DNA of 46,234 nt from Klebsiella pneumoniae (GCA_945865755.1 CAMBFS010000007.1:1-46234); one strand, 5' to 3'. Counted from the stretch's first letter, positions 14,961 to 23,970 are shown. Notes: generated by a model from the sequence alone, not told the origin. A program made the numbers and translations.

Positions 14961-16073
14961 ATGGCGAACGATAAAAAGCTCACCTACGAACAAGCCGGCG
15001 TTGACTACAGCAAGATCGACCCGCTGAAAATCCTCGCCCAGCAAGCCGCGCGGGAGACTGGCAAGAATGTGCTCGCCGCCGGATTCCCGGAAGTCGAAGC
15101 CAGCCGCGGGGAGTCCGCGTATGTCATCGACGTGGGCGATTTCTACCTGGCGTCCATCACTGAATGTTTGGGCACGAAATCCTTGGTCGCCGATGCCGTG
15201 CGCCAACTGACCGGGAAGACCTACTACGACCAGATTGCCCAAGACACCATCGCCATGGCGGTGAACGACATTATCACCGTTGGCGCGAAACCCCTGAGCA
15301 TCCATGCCTACTGGGCCGTGGGCGGAACCGACTGGTTCTCCGATGAGCAACGCATGCGCGATCTCGTGGAGGGTTGGAAACGGGCCTGCAATCTGACTGG
15401 CGTGGCTTGGGGTGGGGGTGAGACGCCAAGTTTATCGGGGATCGTTGAAGCGGGAGCGATTGATCTCGCGGCGTCGTGTGTTGGGATTATTCGGCCAAAA
15501 GAGCGGCTCACCGTGGGGAATAAGCTGGCCGTGGGCGACGCGATTGTCTTGCTTGAAAGTAGCGGCATTCATGCCAACGGCGTGTCGTTGGCACGCAAAC
15601 TCGCGGAGCAACTGCCCGAAGGATACGGTAGTCGTCTTGCCGATGGCCGGTTGTACGGTGAGGCGTTGCTCGATCCGACGCTGTTATACGCCTCGGTGAT
15701 CGAAGCGGTGTTCGACGCGGGCATTCCCGTGCATTATCTGGCGAACATTACCGGACACGGATGGCGCAAACTCATGCGTCATCCGTCCCCATTTGCGTAT
15801 CGGCTCACCGCGTTGCCGCCGGTGCCCCCGGTGTTGCAGTTCATGGTCGAGAACGCGGGCTTGGAGCTATCCGAAGCCTACGGGACGCTCAACATGGGAG
15901 CCGGATTCGCGCTCTTCGTGCCGGAGGCGCATGCCGCGCTCACGATCGCCATCGCGCACCGATATGGGCTCAAGGCATATCACGCGGGCAGGGTGGAGGA
16001 GGGGGAGAAACAAGTAGTGATTGAGCCGCTCAATATCGTGTATGAGGGCGAGAGCTTGAAGTTGCGGGGGTGA
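14961..16073 (+). CDS. purM: AIR synthase-related protein (PurM-like)
   Basis: A 370-residue protein of the PurM fold. TYEQAGVDYSKID opens the chain, then GVAWGGGETPSLSG (about 150), DLAASCVGI and GDAIVLLESSGIHANGVSLARKL (about 195-217) correspond to the AIR synthase signature. PurM makes 5-aminoimidazole ribonucleotide from FGAM and ATP. Its place at the end of an acyl-CoA dehydrogenase/kinase operon, 18 bp after DUF6285, is unusual for the housekeeping enzyme. Either the pathway gene is simply inserted here or this is a paralogue with another ATP-using reaction. The ATG at 14961 is preferred to the in-frame GTG at 14949. Confidence 0.75.
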   Translation: MANDKKLTYEQAGVDYSKIDPLKILAQQAARETGKNVLAAGFPEVEASRGESAYVIDVGDFYLASITECLGTKSLVADAVRQLTGKTYYDQIAQDTIAMAVNDIITVGAKPLSIHAYWAVGGTDWFSDEQRMRDLVEGWKRACNLTGVAWGGGETPSLSGIVEAGAIDLAASCVGIIRPKERLTVGNKLAVGDAIVLLESSGIHANGVSLARKLAEQLPEGYGSRLADGRLYGEALLDPTLLYASVIEAVFDAGIPVHYLANITGHGWRKLMRHPSPFAYRLTALPPVPPVLQFMVENAGLELSEAYGTLNMGAGFALFVPEAHAALTIAIAHRYGLKAYHAGRVEEGEKQVVIEPLNIVYEGESLKLRG

Positions 16074-16182
16074 AAAGAGGCCGAGCGGTATTGGTTTTCC
16101 CCACACGACCGGAAGGGTGGACTATTGAGAGTTCCCCCGCATTCCAGGTGTTCTCTCAGTGCAGGCGTTCCAGTCGTATGGC

Positions 16183-16503
16183 TCATGCCACGCCGACATC
16201 GGGCTGCGCTGGAGTCGGGTGGTAGCGTTTGATGCTTTTCAAGGAATCCCCGATCTTTTGACGGGCGATATCCAACTCGTAGGCTTTTTGCAAGTTCAAC
16301 CACAAGTCCGGGCCAGTGCCGAAGAACTGCCCCAGGCGTAGCGCGGTATCCGCGCTGATGTCTCGTTTCCCGTTGAGGATTTGGGACAATCGGCTGTTTG
16401 GGACCCCCAACCGCTTGCTGAGTTCCTGAGCAGTCATGCCGATTTCCTCCAGCTCGTCCGCAAGAATTTCGCCGGGATGGATGGGGTCTTTCCAGGTGCT
16501 CAT
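16183..16503 (-). CDS. higA: HigA-type antitoxin
   Basis: 106 residues from the ATG at 16503, with AAGAAGGAAAAC upstream (the frame to 16566 lies in higB). HPGEILADELEEIGMTAQELSKRL and the HTH of the XRE family up to about residue 75 (GVPNSRLSQILNGKRDISADTA) are typical of HigA, which binds HigB and the operon promoter. It lies 13 bp after the toxin gene, in the reversed toxin-first order characteristic of higBA. The C-terminal 30 residues are free of motif and probably contact the toxin. Confidence 0.9.
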   Translation of the reverse strand: MSTWKDPIHPGEILADELEEIGMTAQELSKRLGVPNSRLSQILNGKRDISADTALRLGQFFGTGPDLWLNLQKAYELDIARQKIGDSLKSIKRYHPTPAQPDVGVA

Positions 16504-16516
16504 TATGTTTTCCTTC

Positions 16517-16792
16517 TTAGTGATAGTCCACGATCTCCACGTCGTTGGCGCCGGCGTTCCACACAAAACATACCCGCCACTGATCGTTCACTCGGATGCT
16601 GTATTGGCCTTGCCGGTCCCCTTTAAGCGCTTCCAGGCGATTGCTGGGTAAGGCAGCGAGGGCCTGGAGCGTGTCCGCGCTGTCCAGGATGCGCAACCGC
16701 TTCAGCGCTTGCCGGGCAATACCAGAAAACCGCTTGACGAGTTCGCGCCGGTATAGGACTTCCGTATCCTTGTCCTTGAAGGACTTGATCAT
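16517..16792 (-). CDS. higB: HigB-type toxin (RelE-fold mRNA interferase)
   Basis: 91 residues from the ATG at 16792 (MIKSFKDKDTEVLYRRE). The frame continues to 16894, but the family consensus begins here. The ending QYSIRVNDQWRVCFVW is the typical RelE/HigB core. HigB cleaves mRNA in the ribosome and is held by HigA, encoded next. The pair is compact and complete, so it is probably functional. It lies between the PurM-like and cupin genes. Confidence 0.9.
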   Translation of the reverse strand: MIKSFKDKDTEVLYRRELVKRFSGIARQALKRLRILDSADTLQALAALPSNRLEALKGDRQGQYSIRVNDQWRVCFVWNAGANDVEIVDYH

Positions 16793-16978
16793 GGCGCATT
16801 GTGGCAGAGGAAAACATTTTACGTCAAGCGGAAAGACGATTGCCCTTCCAGAAATTCCTTCGTGCCATGAACATGGCAGTCTCCAGAAGAGCAAAGGGCT
16901 GGGCTCTTTTGGACTTGCTCTTTTCCCTCATGCCTGGCAATAACAATCAGCATATTGACACGTGAAGGAGGGCTCACA

Positions 16979-17455
16979 ATGGCAAAGGCAGGAATGGCGT
17001 TTGATTCGATTGGCGCGGCGCTGGTGCGGACCAGCAACAAGGAATGGATTGCCGCGGGCGATGGCAATGAGTTTTTAGTCTTACGGATTAGCAAGGAGAC
17101 CGGGGCCTGGAGCGCGTTGGTGAAGGCGAAAGCTGGACAGGTGAATGCCCCACATACGCACATCGGACCAGCGGACTTTTACGTCCTCAAAGGTGGGTTC
17201 GATTATCGTGGCGGGTCGGCGCGCGAAGGGGACTGGGTGTATGAGCCAGCCGGCGCGGTGCACGATGCGACCACGCATCCAGTTGATACCGTCTATTTGG
17301 CCAACGTCCACGGGCCGGTGGCGTTCCACGACAGCACTGGCAAATTGGTGTCCATTCTCGACTGGCGCGTGGTGCAGAACATGGTGGATAAGGCGGCGGC
17401 GAAGAAGAAACCCGTAAGTAGTATCGCCGCGGCGAAGCGGAAGAAGGCGGCGTAG
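16979..17455 (+). CDS. Cupin-fold protein with Lys/Ala tail
   Basis: 158 residues from the ATG at 16979, which follows a very strong GAAGGAGGG. The cupin motif HTHIGPADFYVLKGG (about residues 59-73) and GDWVYEPAGAVHDATTH later are those of the 2,4'-dihydroxyacetophenone dioxygenase-like group, which carries Fe on three His. The last 20 residues (KAAAKKKPVSSIAAAKRKK) are a low-complexity basic tail. Substrate unknown. A paralogue of the same class lies at 25-387. Confidence 0.8.
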   Translation: MAKAGMAFDSIGAALVRTSNKEWIAAGDGNEFLVLRISKETGAWSALVKAKAGQVNAPHTHIGPADFYVLKGGFDYRGGSAREGDWVYEPAGAVHDATTHPVDTVYLANVHGPVAFHDSTGKLVSILDWRVVQNMVDKAAAKKKPVSSIAAAKRKKAA

Positions 17456-17460
17456 GTTTT

Positions 17461-17502
17461 CGGAAAGGGGCAACGGGAAAAAGGGGAAACGGGGAAGGGA
17501 AG
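17461..17502. repeat. Purine-rich heptamer-like array
   Basis: About six imperfect 7-bp steps of A/G-rich sequence (GGGCAAC, GGGAAAA and similar) directly after the cupin stop codon. The register is weaker than in the other arrays. Confidence 0.45.
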
Positions 17503-17549
17503 CAATGAGGGCCATTCCCCGTGGAATCCGTAAGCGCGGTTTCTGACAA

Positions 17550-18608
17550 TTATCCACACGCCAACGCGTACACATCTTGGCGGCCAGCAGGTAACGAGTA
17601 GTCGTGCCACGTTGTCCCGCCATCTTGTGTACCGAGGACCTGCCCTTTGCGCGTCGCGCCATACACCACTTTCGCATCCTGACGGCTGAGCGCCACGGTC
17701 ATCATCGTACTCTGGACAGGGATGCCGTGATCGAACCGCTGCCAACTCTGCCCCAAGTCTGGGCTCCGATAAATTGATCCCGATTTACTCATCGCCGCTG
17801 GACTCAAGGCCGCGTAGAGCATGTTCGGGTCCTGCGGCGCGATCTGAATATCGCGGGCATACGACAGCGGTGAATGCCGCCAAATTTCCATCTCTCGCCA
17901 GCTTTCGCCACGATCCGGGCTACAAAACAAGCCCATCCGTGTCGCGAGAAAAACCGTTCCTGGCCGCGCCGTGCTGACCCCCAAGGCATGCGAATCCATC
18001 ATGCCCTCAATGTGTGTCTTGCTGGCGATGCGACTCTTGAGATGCTCCTGTTGAGTGAAGGCGAGCAAATCCTTGGTGCAATCGCTCCATGACTCGCCAC
18101 CATCAAGACTGCGAATGACGCCGCCGACTTCAATACCCGCGTAGAGTTCGTCGGGATTACTGGGATCAGCCGTGAGCCGAATGATGCGACAGGGAAATCC
18201 CATCTCGACCATGCCCGCTGGTTCGATAATCGGTAACCGGCGCCAGTGCTCGCCACCGTCAACGCTGCGATACACCGCGGTCGGAGCGGTACCGACGAAT
18301 AACGTGCGAGGATTGTGGGGATGCAGCAGGATGGTCCACACCACCATGTTCTTGTCGGGAAACGGAAAGCGTTCCCAGTGCTCGCCGCTATCAAGACTGC
18401 GGTAGGGGCCATCTTGGGTGCCGACGTAGACCGTCTGGGGAGAGGTGGGATGAATGGCGATGGTGCGAATCTCGACTTTCTCCGGCAGTCCGTTCCCCAG
18501 CACCCGCCAATCGTGTTCGCCCACGCGCGTGCGATACAGGCCACTCGGTTGCTCACTATGACCAGCCCCACTAAACGGCGCCGCTCCAGCATATACATAC
18601 TGTGACAT
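17550..18608 (-). CDS. BNR/sortilin-like beta-propeller protein
   Basis: 352 residues from the ATG at 18608, directly after AAAGGAGGATTCCTT. The frame open to 18956 is not used. The sequence is a chain of BNR/Asp-box repeats: YRSLDSGEHWERF, YRSVDGGEHWRRL, IRSLDGGESWSDC, FCSPDRGESWREM, YRSPDLGQSWQRF and GTQDGGTTWHDY. Each closes one blade, so at least six blades form a propeller. No signal peptide is visible, so it should be cytosolic. Such proteins are annotated as exo-sialidase or photosystem-stability-like without proven function. It is divergent from the reductase gene at 18793. Confidence 0.85.
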   Translation of the reverse strand: MSQYVYAGAAPFSGAGHSEQPSGLYRTRVGEHDWRVLGNGLPEKVEIRTIAIHPTSPQTVYVGTQDGPYRSLDSGEHWERFPFPDKNMVVWTILLHPHNPRTLFVGTAPTAVYRSVDGGEHWRRLPIIEPAGMVEMGFPCRIIRLTADPSNPDELYAGIEVGGVIRSLDGGESWSDCTKDLLAFTQQEHLKSRIASKTHIEGMMDSHALGVSTARPGTVFLATRMGLFCSPDRGESWREMEIWRHSPLSYARDIQIAPQDPNMLYAALSPAAMSKSGSIYRSPDLGQSWQRFDHGIPVQSTMMTVALSRQDAKVVYGATRKGQVLGTQDGGTTWHDYSLPAGRQDVYALACG

Positions 18609-18792
18609 AAGGAATCCTCCTTTGTGATCAAGATCGGGACGCTGTAACCAGGCAGGGCGGATATTAGCACGCGGACGCTTGCTTCGTGAAGAGAAGGGGA
18701 GGGCGTGTCTTCCCGCCCTTGTTGCCGTCACCTGTTCTGAGTATATGGGGTGCCGATAACTCGAAATACACGAACAACTCTTGAGGGGGCGT

Positions 18793-19884
18793 ATGGCAAA
18801 GAAGAAAATGTTGGTCGCTGGAGCGTCGGGTCTGGTGGGATTCGCCGCCGTGCAACACTTCGCGCAACTCGCGGACTGGGACGTCGTTGGCGTCTCGCGT
18901 CGTATCCCGCCTGGACTCGAAGGGGCGACGCTCCTGTCGGTTGACCTGATGGACAAAGCCCATTGCGCCGAAGCGTTCAGTGAGCTGCGCGACGTGACCC
19001 ACGTGGTCTACGCGGCGCTCTATGAAAAGCCTGGCTTGGTGCGCGGCTGGCGTGAGCGCGATCAGATGGAGACGAATCTCCAGATGCTCCAGAATCTGTT
19101 CACGCCGCTGTCCGCGGTCGCCAAGGACCTCCAGCATGTCACGTTGCTGCAAGGCACCAAGGCGTATGGCGCGCATATCGAGCCGTTTCCCGCGCCCGCG
19201 CGTGAACGCTGGCCACGCCATCAGCACGAAAATTTCTATTGGCTGCAAGAGGATTACCTGCGTGAACAGCAACAAGGCAAGCCGTGGCACTGGACCATTT
19301 TTCGTCCGCAGATCATTTTTGGCGAGGCGCTAGGGAACAACATGAACGTGATTCCCGCGATTGGCGTCTATGCCGCGTTGCTGCGAGAAGCGGGTCTGCC
19401 ATTGTCATTTCCCGGTGGCGGACCGTGTTTGAGCGAGGCGGTGGACGCGGACTTGCTCGCGCATGCCTGCGCATGGGCGGCGACCGCGCCCACCTGTCGC
19501 AACGAAACTTTCAACATCACCAATGGAGACATCTTTGTCTGGCAGAACGTGTGGCCGACCATCGCGGACGCGCTGGGGATGGAAGTGGGACCGGCGCAGC
19601 CACTCTCTCTGGCGAAAGAGATGCCGCAACGAGAAGCGGAGTGGGCGAAGATCGTGAAGAAGCACGAGTTGCGCGCACCCACGAGTTTGTGGGACTTCGT
19701 TGGTCAGTCCTTTATCTTCGCCGACCTCATTTTCGCCTATGGCGCGCAAACGCTCCCTCCCGCCATGTTGGTGAGCACGATCAAGGCCCGACAAGCGGGG
19801 TTCCACGAGTGCATGGATACCGAGGACATGTTTCGTAAGTGGTTCAAGCGGTTTCAGGAGTCGCGGCTGTTGCCGCCGGTGTAG
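18793..19884 (+). CDS. PRISE-type short-chain dehydrogenase/reductase
   Basis: 363 residues from the ATG at 18793, preceded by GAGGGGG. The N-terminus has a Rossmann GASGLVG (10-16). The pair GTKAYG (K123) and NFYWLQED (Y149) is the hallmark of the PRISE group (progesterone 5-beta-reductase/iridoid synthase-like), where Lys and Tyr reduce an activated C=C bond with NADPH. The later RPQIIFGEALGN and FNITNGDIFVWQNVWP are also group features. The bacterial substrate is unknown. The gene stands alone on the plus strand, divergent from the propeller gene, with a palindrome block behind it. Confidence 0.85.
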   Translation: MAKKKMLVAGASGLVGFAAVQHFAQLADWDVVGVSRRIPPGLEGATLLSVDLMDKAHCAEAFSELRDVTHVVYAALYEKPGLVRGWRERDQMETNLQMLQNLFTPLSAVAKDLQHVTLLQGTKAYGAHIEPFPAPARERWPRHQHENFYWLQEDYLREQQQGKPWHWTIFRPQIIFGEALGNNMNVIPAIGVYAALLREAGLPLSFPGGGPCLSEAVDADLLAHACAWAATAPTCRNETFNITNGDIFVWQNVWPTIADALGMEVGPAQPLSLAKEMPQREAEWAKIVKKHELRAPTSLWDFVGQSFIFADLIFAYGAQTLPPAMLVSTIKARQAGFHECMDTEDMFRKWFKRFQESRLLPPV

Positions 19885-19936
19885 GAAGAAAGAGAAGGCG
19901 AACGATTGTTTTTATACTGAACGCAGGGACAGCTCG

Positions 19937-20060
19937 CGCGGTTCCGCGCGGGCATCAATGCCCACGCTACGCGAAGGCGCCGGATAAATCCGGCTTCTCA
20001 GCCCCATTCATGGGGCGTCTTGGCGTAGCCCGGCGATTGATCGCCGGGGTAGGTAGTAGC
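19937..20060. repeat. Composite four-palindrome repeat, unit 4
   Basis: Same family as at 4741-5112 and 6007-6210 but in a rotated order. GGGCAT/ATGCCC and GCCGGAT/ATCCGGC come first, then CCCCAT/ATGGGG and CCCGGCGAT/ATCGCCGGG. It fills the gap between the reductase and monooxygenase genes. Confidence 0.75.
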
Positions 20061-20092
20061 CGGGTATTGAGCACAACTGGAGAACACGCATC

Positions 20093-21112
20093 ATGAAAAT
20101 CGGAGTGATCTACGACTTTCGCAATCCCCGCCAGTGGCGGCGGCCCTATCCTGAACTCTACCGCGACATCCTCGACCAAATCGTGCGCGCGGAAGAGTTG
20201 GGATATGACAACGTCTGGCTCGCGGAGCATCATTTCGCGGACGATGGTTATAACCCGTCGCCACTCACCGTGGCCGCGGCGATCGCGGCGCGGACCAGCC
20301 GTATTCGTATTGGCACGTACGTGTTGCTGATGCCGTTCCGCAGTCCGGTGCGGGTGGCGGAGGATGCCACCTGCATCGACATTATTTCCAATGGCCGTTT
20401 CGATTTAGGAGCCGGGCAGGGGTACGCGGCCAAGGAGTTCGCCGCGCACTGTATGGACCGCTCCGAGCGCTCCGCGCGCCTCGCCGAAGGTGTCGATCTC
20501 GTGCGCCGTTTATGGACTGAGGAGAACGTGACATTCAACGGCAAATTCACGCAGGTGCGCGACATGACCCTGTCACCCAAGCCGGTGCAACAGCCGCATA
20601 TTCCGATTTGGATGGGCGCACGCGCGGAGAAAGCGATCAAACGAGTGGCGCGCATGGGGGCGCATCTGATGGCCACGATTGGGCCCGATCCCGCGCCGTT
20701 GTACTTCGAGACGCTGCAGGAGCACGGCTACGACCCTTCCAAATTTCATATCGGTCAGATCGGGTTGGTGCACCTGGCGACCACCGTGGACCAAGCGTGG
20801 GAGGAGGTGCAGGACCATCTCTTCAATTCGATGGAGTATTACGGAGAAATTCTCGCCGAGGCCAACGACGCGCCGGGGGACAAGGACCTGTGGCACTTCA
20901 AGAGTCCCAAGGAGATGCGCGACTCCAGCTTCGGGCGCGCCGCGATGATCGGCACGCCCGATCAGGTGATACGGCAGATGGAAAATTTTCAGCAGCGCCA
21001 CCGGTTCACGCACTTTGTGATCGGCGCGCAGCTTCCGGGTCTCGATCCGAAAAAAGGGACGCGCTCGCTTGAGCTGTTCGCGAAAGAGGTGATGCCGAGT
21101 TTGCGGGGATAG
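20093..21112 (+). CDS. LLM-class flavin-dependent oxidoreductase
   Basis: A 339-residue luciferase-like monooxygenase. Features are GYDNVWLAEHHFADDGY (41-57), RIRIGTYVLLMPF (about 72), ISNGRFDLGAGQGYAAKEF (about 98) and the C-terminal FAKEVMPSLRG. GGAG lies ten bases before the ATG. It faces into a converging block of minus-strand genes and appears to be a single-gene unit. The substrate is unknown. Confidence 0.88.
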   Translation: MKIGVIYDFRNPRQWRRPYPELYRDILDQIVRAEELGYDNVWLAEHHFADDGYNPSPLTVAAAIAARTSRIRIGTYVLLMPFRSPVRVAEDATCIDIISNGRFDLGAGQGYAAKEFAAHCMDRSERSARLAEGVDLVRRLWTEENVTFNGKFTQVRDMTLSPKPVQQPHIPIWMGARAEKAIKRVARMGAHLMATIGPDPAPLYFETLQEHGYDPSKFHIGQIGLVHLATTVDQAWEEVQDHLFNSMEYYGEILAEANDAPGDKDLWHFKSPKEMRDSSFGRAAMIGTPDQVIRQMENFQQRHRFTHFVIGAQLPGLDPKKGTRSLELFAKEVMPSLRG

Positions 21113-21143
21113 ACAGGGTGCCTAACCGTCTTGTGCTGAATGG

Positions 21144-21527
21144 CTAGGCGGAAAGAAAGTCGTTAAGCCGAGTCAAATCATCTCTACGCAACGCTGTTCC
21201 TGGTTGTAGTTGTTCTTGAGCCGCAATGGCGGTGAGGGCTTCAACTACTAAACGGTCAGCAAGCGCGCGAGTGGGCGCAGGTCGAAAAATGCCAATAACC
21301 CCGCAATGCGGGATGCGTTCCAAGGCGAGTTTGTACAATCCTTGTGGATCTCGGCGGCCTTTGCGTCCGACGTTTGCCGTTAGAATTGGAATGGCTAATT
21401 TTTGGGCCTCAGTAAAAACGACCTCGTCCGTCAACCCAGGTGACAACTGTACGACTTCGTGACCGGAAGCTCGTAGGAGCGCAATCAGCACGGCGCTCCC
21501 AGTATCTTCATCAATAAGAATTTTCAC
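21144..21527 (-). CDS. DUF5615-type PIN-like toxin
   Basis: 127 residues starting MKILIDEDTGSAVLIALLRASGHEV, the typical opening of DUF5615/Mut7-C-like PIN proteins, whose first acidic residues bind metal. PIN toxins are RNases. The gene begins 11 bp after the DUF433 antitoxin stop, the usual arrangement for this pair. The middle (ILTANVGRKGRRDPQGLYKLALER) is somewhat longer than in minimal members. Confidence 0.8.
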   Translation of the reverse strand: MKILIDEDTGSAVLIALLRASGHEVVQLSPGLTDEVVFTEAQKLAIPILTANVGRKGRRDPQGLYKLALERIPHCGVIGIFRPAPTRALADRLVVEALTAIAAQEQLQPGTALRRDDLTRLNDFLSA

Positions 21528-21538
21528 GGCACTGTGGG

Positions 21539-21862
21539 TTATCGTTGTGTGAGGTCCGCACTGAGTGCTAATTCATCGGCCGCATCGGTCTCGATGAGAT
21601 CAGAGAAACGCTGATAATAATCCAGTGCCTCCGTGACCGCGGCTTCCGAAAGTGCCCAATCTTGGGCTGTCTCTTCCACACTTTTGTTGTTCGCGCGCAT
21701 TGATTCGACCACTCGCGATACCGGGAGTTTGGGGCGACCAACGAAAAACGCTTGCCGCAGCCAGTGGTCGGGTTGCCGCATGAGGTGGCGATAGACTGGG
21801 ATTGTCGATGTCGCCATGCTCGGGATTGGGGCGGGGCTATCTAGGGTGGTTAAGTTTACCAT
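21539..21862 (-). CDS. DUF433-type antitoxin
   Basis: A helix-turn-helix protein with RPKLPVSRVVESMRANN and SVEETAQDWALSEAAVTEALDYY, the DUF433 signature. The start is uncertain. The ATG at 21862 gives 107 residues and another at 21817 gives 92. The frame to 21970 overlaps the methyltransferase gene and is rejected. Neither candidate has a good ribosome site. It is followed closely by the PIN-like toxin. Confidence 0.75.
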   Translation of the reverse strand: MVNLTTLDSPAPIPSMATSTIPVYRHLMRQPDHWLRQAFFVGRPKLPVSRVVESMRANNKSVEETAQDWALSEAAVTEALDYYQRFSDLIETDAADELALSADLTQR

Positions 21863-21939
21863 GTGGGCATTCTTTGTGACCGCAGGGCTTTTTTCAAGAG
21901 GTCTCTGAGATGGCGAGTCTGATTTGAGTCGGACAAGTA

Positions 21940-22800
21940 TCAGTGCCCCGCTCGCGCGCTCACAATCCACGTCGTTCCGGTCAGTCGGACGCCGCTCGGT
22001 CCCGCATACGGCTGAAGCGCTTCTCGAATCGAAGCCGCGACGCGCGTGCGAGTATCGGCGTCAGCGGCGCGTAACAGCATCCCCACCGGTCCAATCTCCA
22101 GTGAGAAATCCGCCGCTTCTTCAACCGTGGTGGCACCACCCAAGCTGAGGGCCGTCTGATATGTGTCGAGCACGACATCCGTGAACCCCGCGGTCGTGAG
22201 AATGTGGCGGAGCCGGTCTGGATCGGCGAAGGCGAACGGTCCGGGCGCGTGTGGGACTGGCGGTGGAGGCGGTGGCACGTGTTGCAACGCGGCTTTGAGT
22301 GGAATCCGCGCCCAGTCATTCTTCGCCAGCTCTTGCCAGCATACGAAGCAGAGCCGCCCAGTGGCGCGGAGCGAGGTGCGCAGATTGCAAAAGGCGGCGG
22401 TGGGGTCCTCGAAGAACATGACCCCGAACCGTGAAAAGATCAGATCAAACCGGTTGCGCGCCAACGCGTGAGTTTGCGCATCGGCGCATAGAAATTCGAG
22501 GTTCGTCAGTTTGAGTTCTTGTTGCCGCTCGCGCGCGCGGGCGAGCATGGGTTGCGAAATGTCGAGACCCACGACCGCGCCACTGGGCCCGACTCGGCTT
22601 GCTATTGCCAACGAGGTTTGTCCACAGCCACAGCCGACATCCAGCACCTGCTCTCCAAGTTGAATGTTGGCGCGTTGCAGGGCGGCGAGACCAAGCGGCT
22701 CGATTTGCGCATCCAAGCGTTGTTGGTTCCGTACCCATTTCAGGCCGGACTCTTCATTCCAATAGCGGATTTGGTCTTGGTTGGTCGGGGTATCAGCCAT
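21940..22800 (-). CDS. SAM-dependent class I methyltransferase
   Basis: A 286-residue protein with motif I VLDVGCGCG (52-60), VGLDISQPML (post-I acid), a DLIFSRFGVMFF motif IV near 120 and FCNLRTSLRATGRLCFVCW near 140. The proline run (HVPPPPPPVPH) near 175 is unusual. The substrate-binding cap cannot be assigned, and the overall type is that of small-molecule methyltransferases of the UbiE/Coq5 class. It lies 28 bp after the dehydrogenase gene, so it is probably in that operon. Confidence 0.88.
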   Translation of the reverse strand: MADTPTNQDQIRYWNEESGLKWVRNQQRLDAQIEPLGLAALQRANIQLGEQVLDVGCGCGQTSLAIASRVGPSGAVVGLDISQPMLARARERQQELKLTNLEFLCADAQTHALARNRFDLIFSRFGVMFFEDPTAAFCNLRTSLRATGRLCFVCWQELAKNDWARIPLKAALQHVPPPPPPVPHAPGPFAFADPDRLRHILTTAGFTDVVLDTYQTALSLGGATTVEEAADFSLEIGPVGMLLRAADADTRTRVAASIREALQPYAGPSGVRLTGTTWIVSARAGH

Positions 22801-22827
22801 AATGTGCCTCTGTGTCAGTGTCAGACG

Positions 22828-23970
22828 TTAATACTTGTGCAAGCTCGCCCAGCGTTCGCGGTGCCACGCCGCATCACCAAAGGTCATCTCGGCGGCACGC
22901 GCGCGCTTGAGGTAGAAACCGGCATCGTGCTCGTCGGTCATGCCAATGCCGCCGTGCATCTGCACGCTTTCATTGGCCGCGAGGATATAGGTGTCGGAAC
23001 AGCGGGCTTTGGCGAGCGCGACCAGCGCGACCCAATCGTCACCCCCTTCATCAGCGGCACGGGCCGCCGCCATGACTGTGGAGCGCGCGAGTTCGAGTTC
23101 CATGAACAATCGCGCCGCGCGATGCTTGAGGGCCTGGAACGTGCCGATGAGCACGCCGAATTGTTGGCGGGTTTTGAGATAGGTCATGGTGTCATCAAAA
23201 ATCTGACTCATGCCGCCCAGCATTTCCGCGCACAGGCCAATCGTGGCACGGTCAACTGTTTGTGACAGGAGGTGGTATCCTTCCCCAAGCGCGCCAATGA
23301 GACTGTCTTCTCCCACGGTGACGCTATCGAACGAGGCGAGCGCGACGGCACGGTTGTCGAGTCGGTGTTGGGGGATGACCGTCAGCCCTGGCGTATCGCG
23401 TTGCACGAGAAACAGGCTGATGCCATGCGGATCGTTGGGCGCGCCCGCCGTGCGAGCCGAGACAATGAGCAGGTCGGCGTTCAGCCCATCCAATACCTGT
23501 ATCTTCTCGCCGGAGAGTCGCCACGCATTGCCCTCTTGTTCGGCTTTAGTGGTGACTCGGTTGAGGTCGTAGCGGCTACGGGCTTCTTGATAAGCGACCG
23601 TGACAATTTTTTCGCCGGTGGCGATGGCGGGCAGCCAAGTGCGTTGCTGTTGGTCATTGCCACCGATGGTGAGGAGTTGACCAGCGAGCAGCACGGTCGA
23701 GAGAAACGGTTCAGGCGCGAGGACGCGACCGAGCGCTTCGAGCACGACCGCGAGATCGGCGAGGCCCATCCCGGCACCGCCATGTTCTTCGGGGATCAAA
23801 ATGCCAGTCCACCCCAGATCGGCCATTTGCTTCCACAAGTCGCGCGAGAAGCCCAGCGGGTCCCGCGCGTCGCGCAACGCCCGAACGCGTTTGAGGGGTG
23901 AATGCGCACGAACAAAGTCACTCGCTGTCTTGGCGAGCAGTTCTTGGTCTTCAGTGAGTACGAGTTGCAT
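22828..23970 (-). CDS. Acyl-CoA dehydrogenase, second subunit type
   Basis: 380 residues from the ATG at 23970 (TTAGGAG eight bases upstream). It has LIPEEHGGAGMGLADLAVV, a weakened middle domain (AYQEARSRYD in place of the usual TEP-x-GSD) and QFGVLIGTFQALKHRAARL plus SVQMHGGIGMTDEHD at the end. The missing FAD-loop motif with a conserved C-terminal part is typical of the second subunit of heteromeric dehydrogenases like those for sterol side chains. The partner is probably the dehydrogenase at 24189-25376, 219 bp upstream. Confidence 0.88.
   Translation of the reverse strand: MQLVLTEDQELLAKTASDFVRAHSPLKRVRALRDARDPLGFSRDLWKQMADLGWTGILIPEEHGGAGMGLADLAVVLEALGRVLAPEPFLSTVLLAGQLLTIGGNDQQQRTWLPAIATGEKIVTVAYQEARSRYDLNRVTTKAEQEGNAWRLSGEKIQVLDGLNADLLIVSARTAGAPNDPHGISLFLVQRDTPGLTVIPQHRLDNRAVALASFDSVTVGEDSLIGALGEGYHLLSQTVDRATIGLCAEMLGGMSQIFDDTMTYLKTRQQFGVLIGTFQALKHRAARLFMELELARSTVMAAARAADEGGDDWVALVALAKARCSDTYILAANESVQMHGGIGMTDEHDAGFYLKRARAAEMTFGDAAWHRERWASLHKY

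Noticed and set aside
16517..16894. Longer HigB from 16894
   Set aside because: The first 34 codons have no match to the family. The consensus starts at 16792.
18609..18956. N-terminal extension of the beta-propeller protein
   Set aside because: It overlaps the divergent reductase gene. A strong ribosome site precedes the ATG at 18608.
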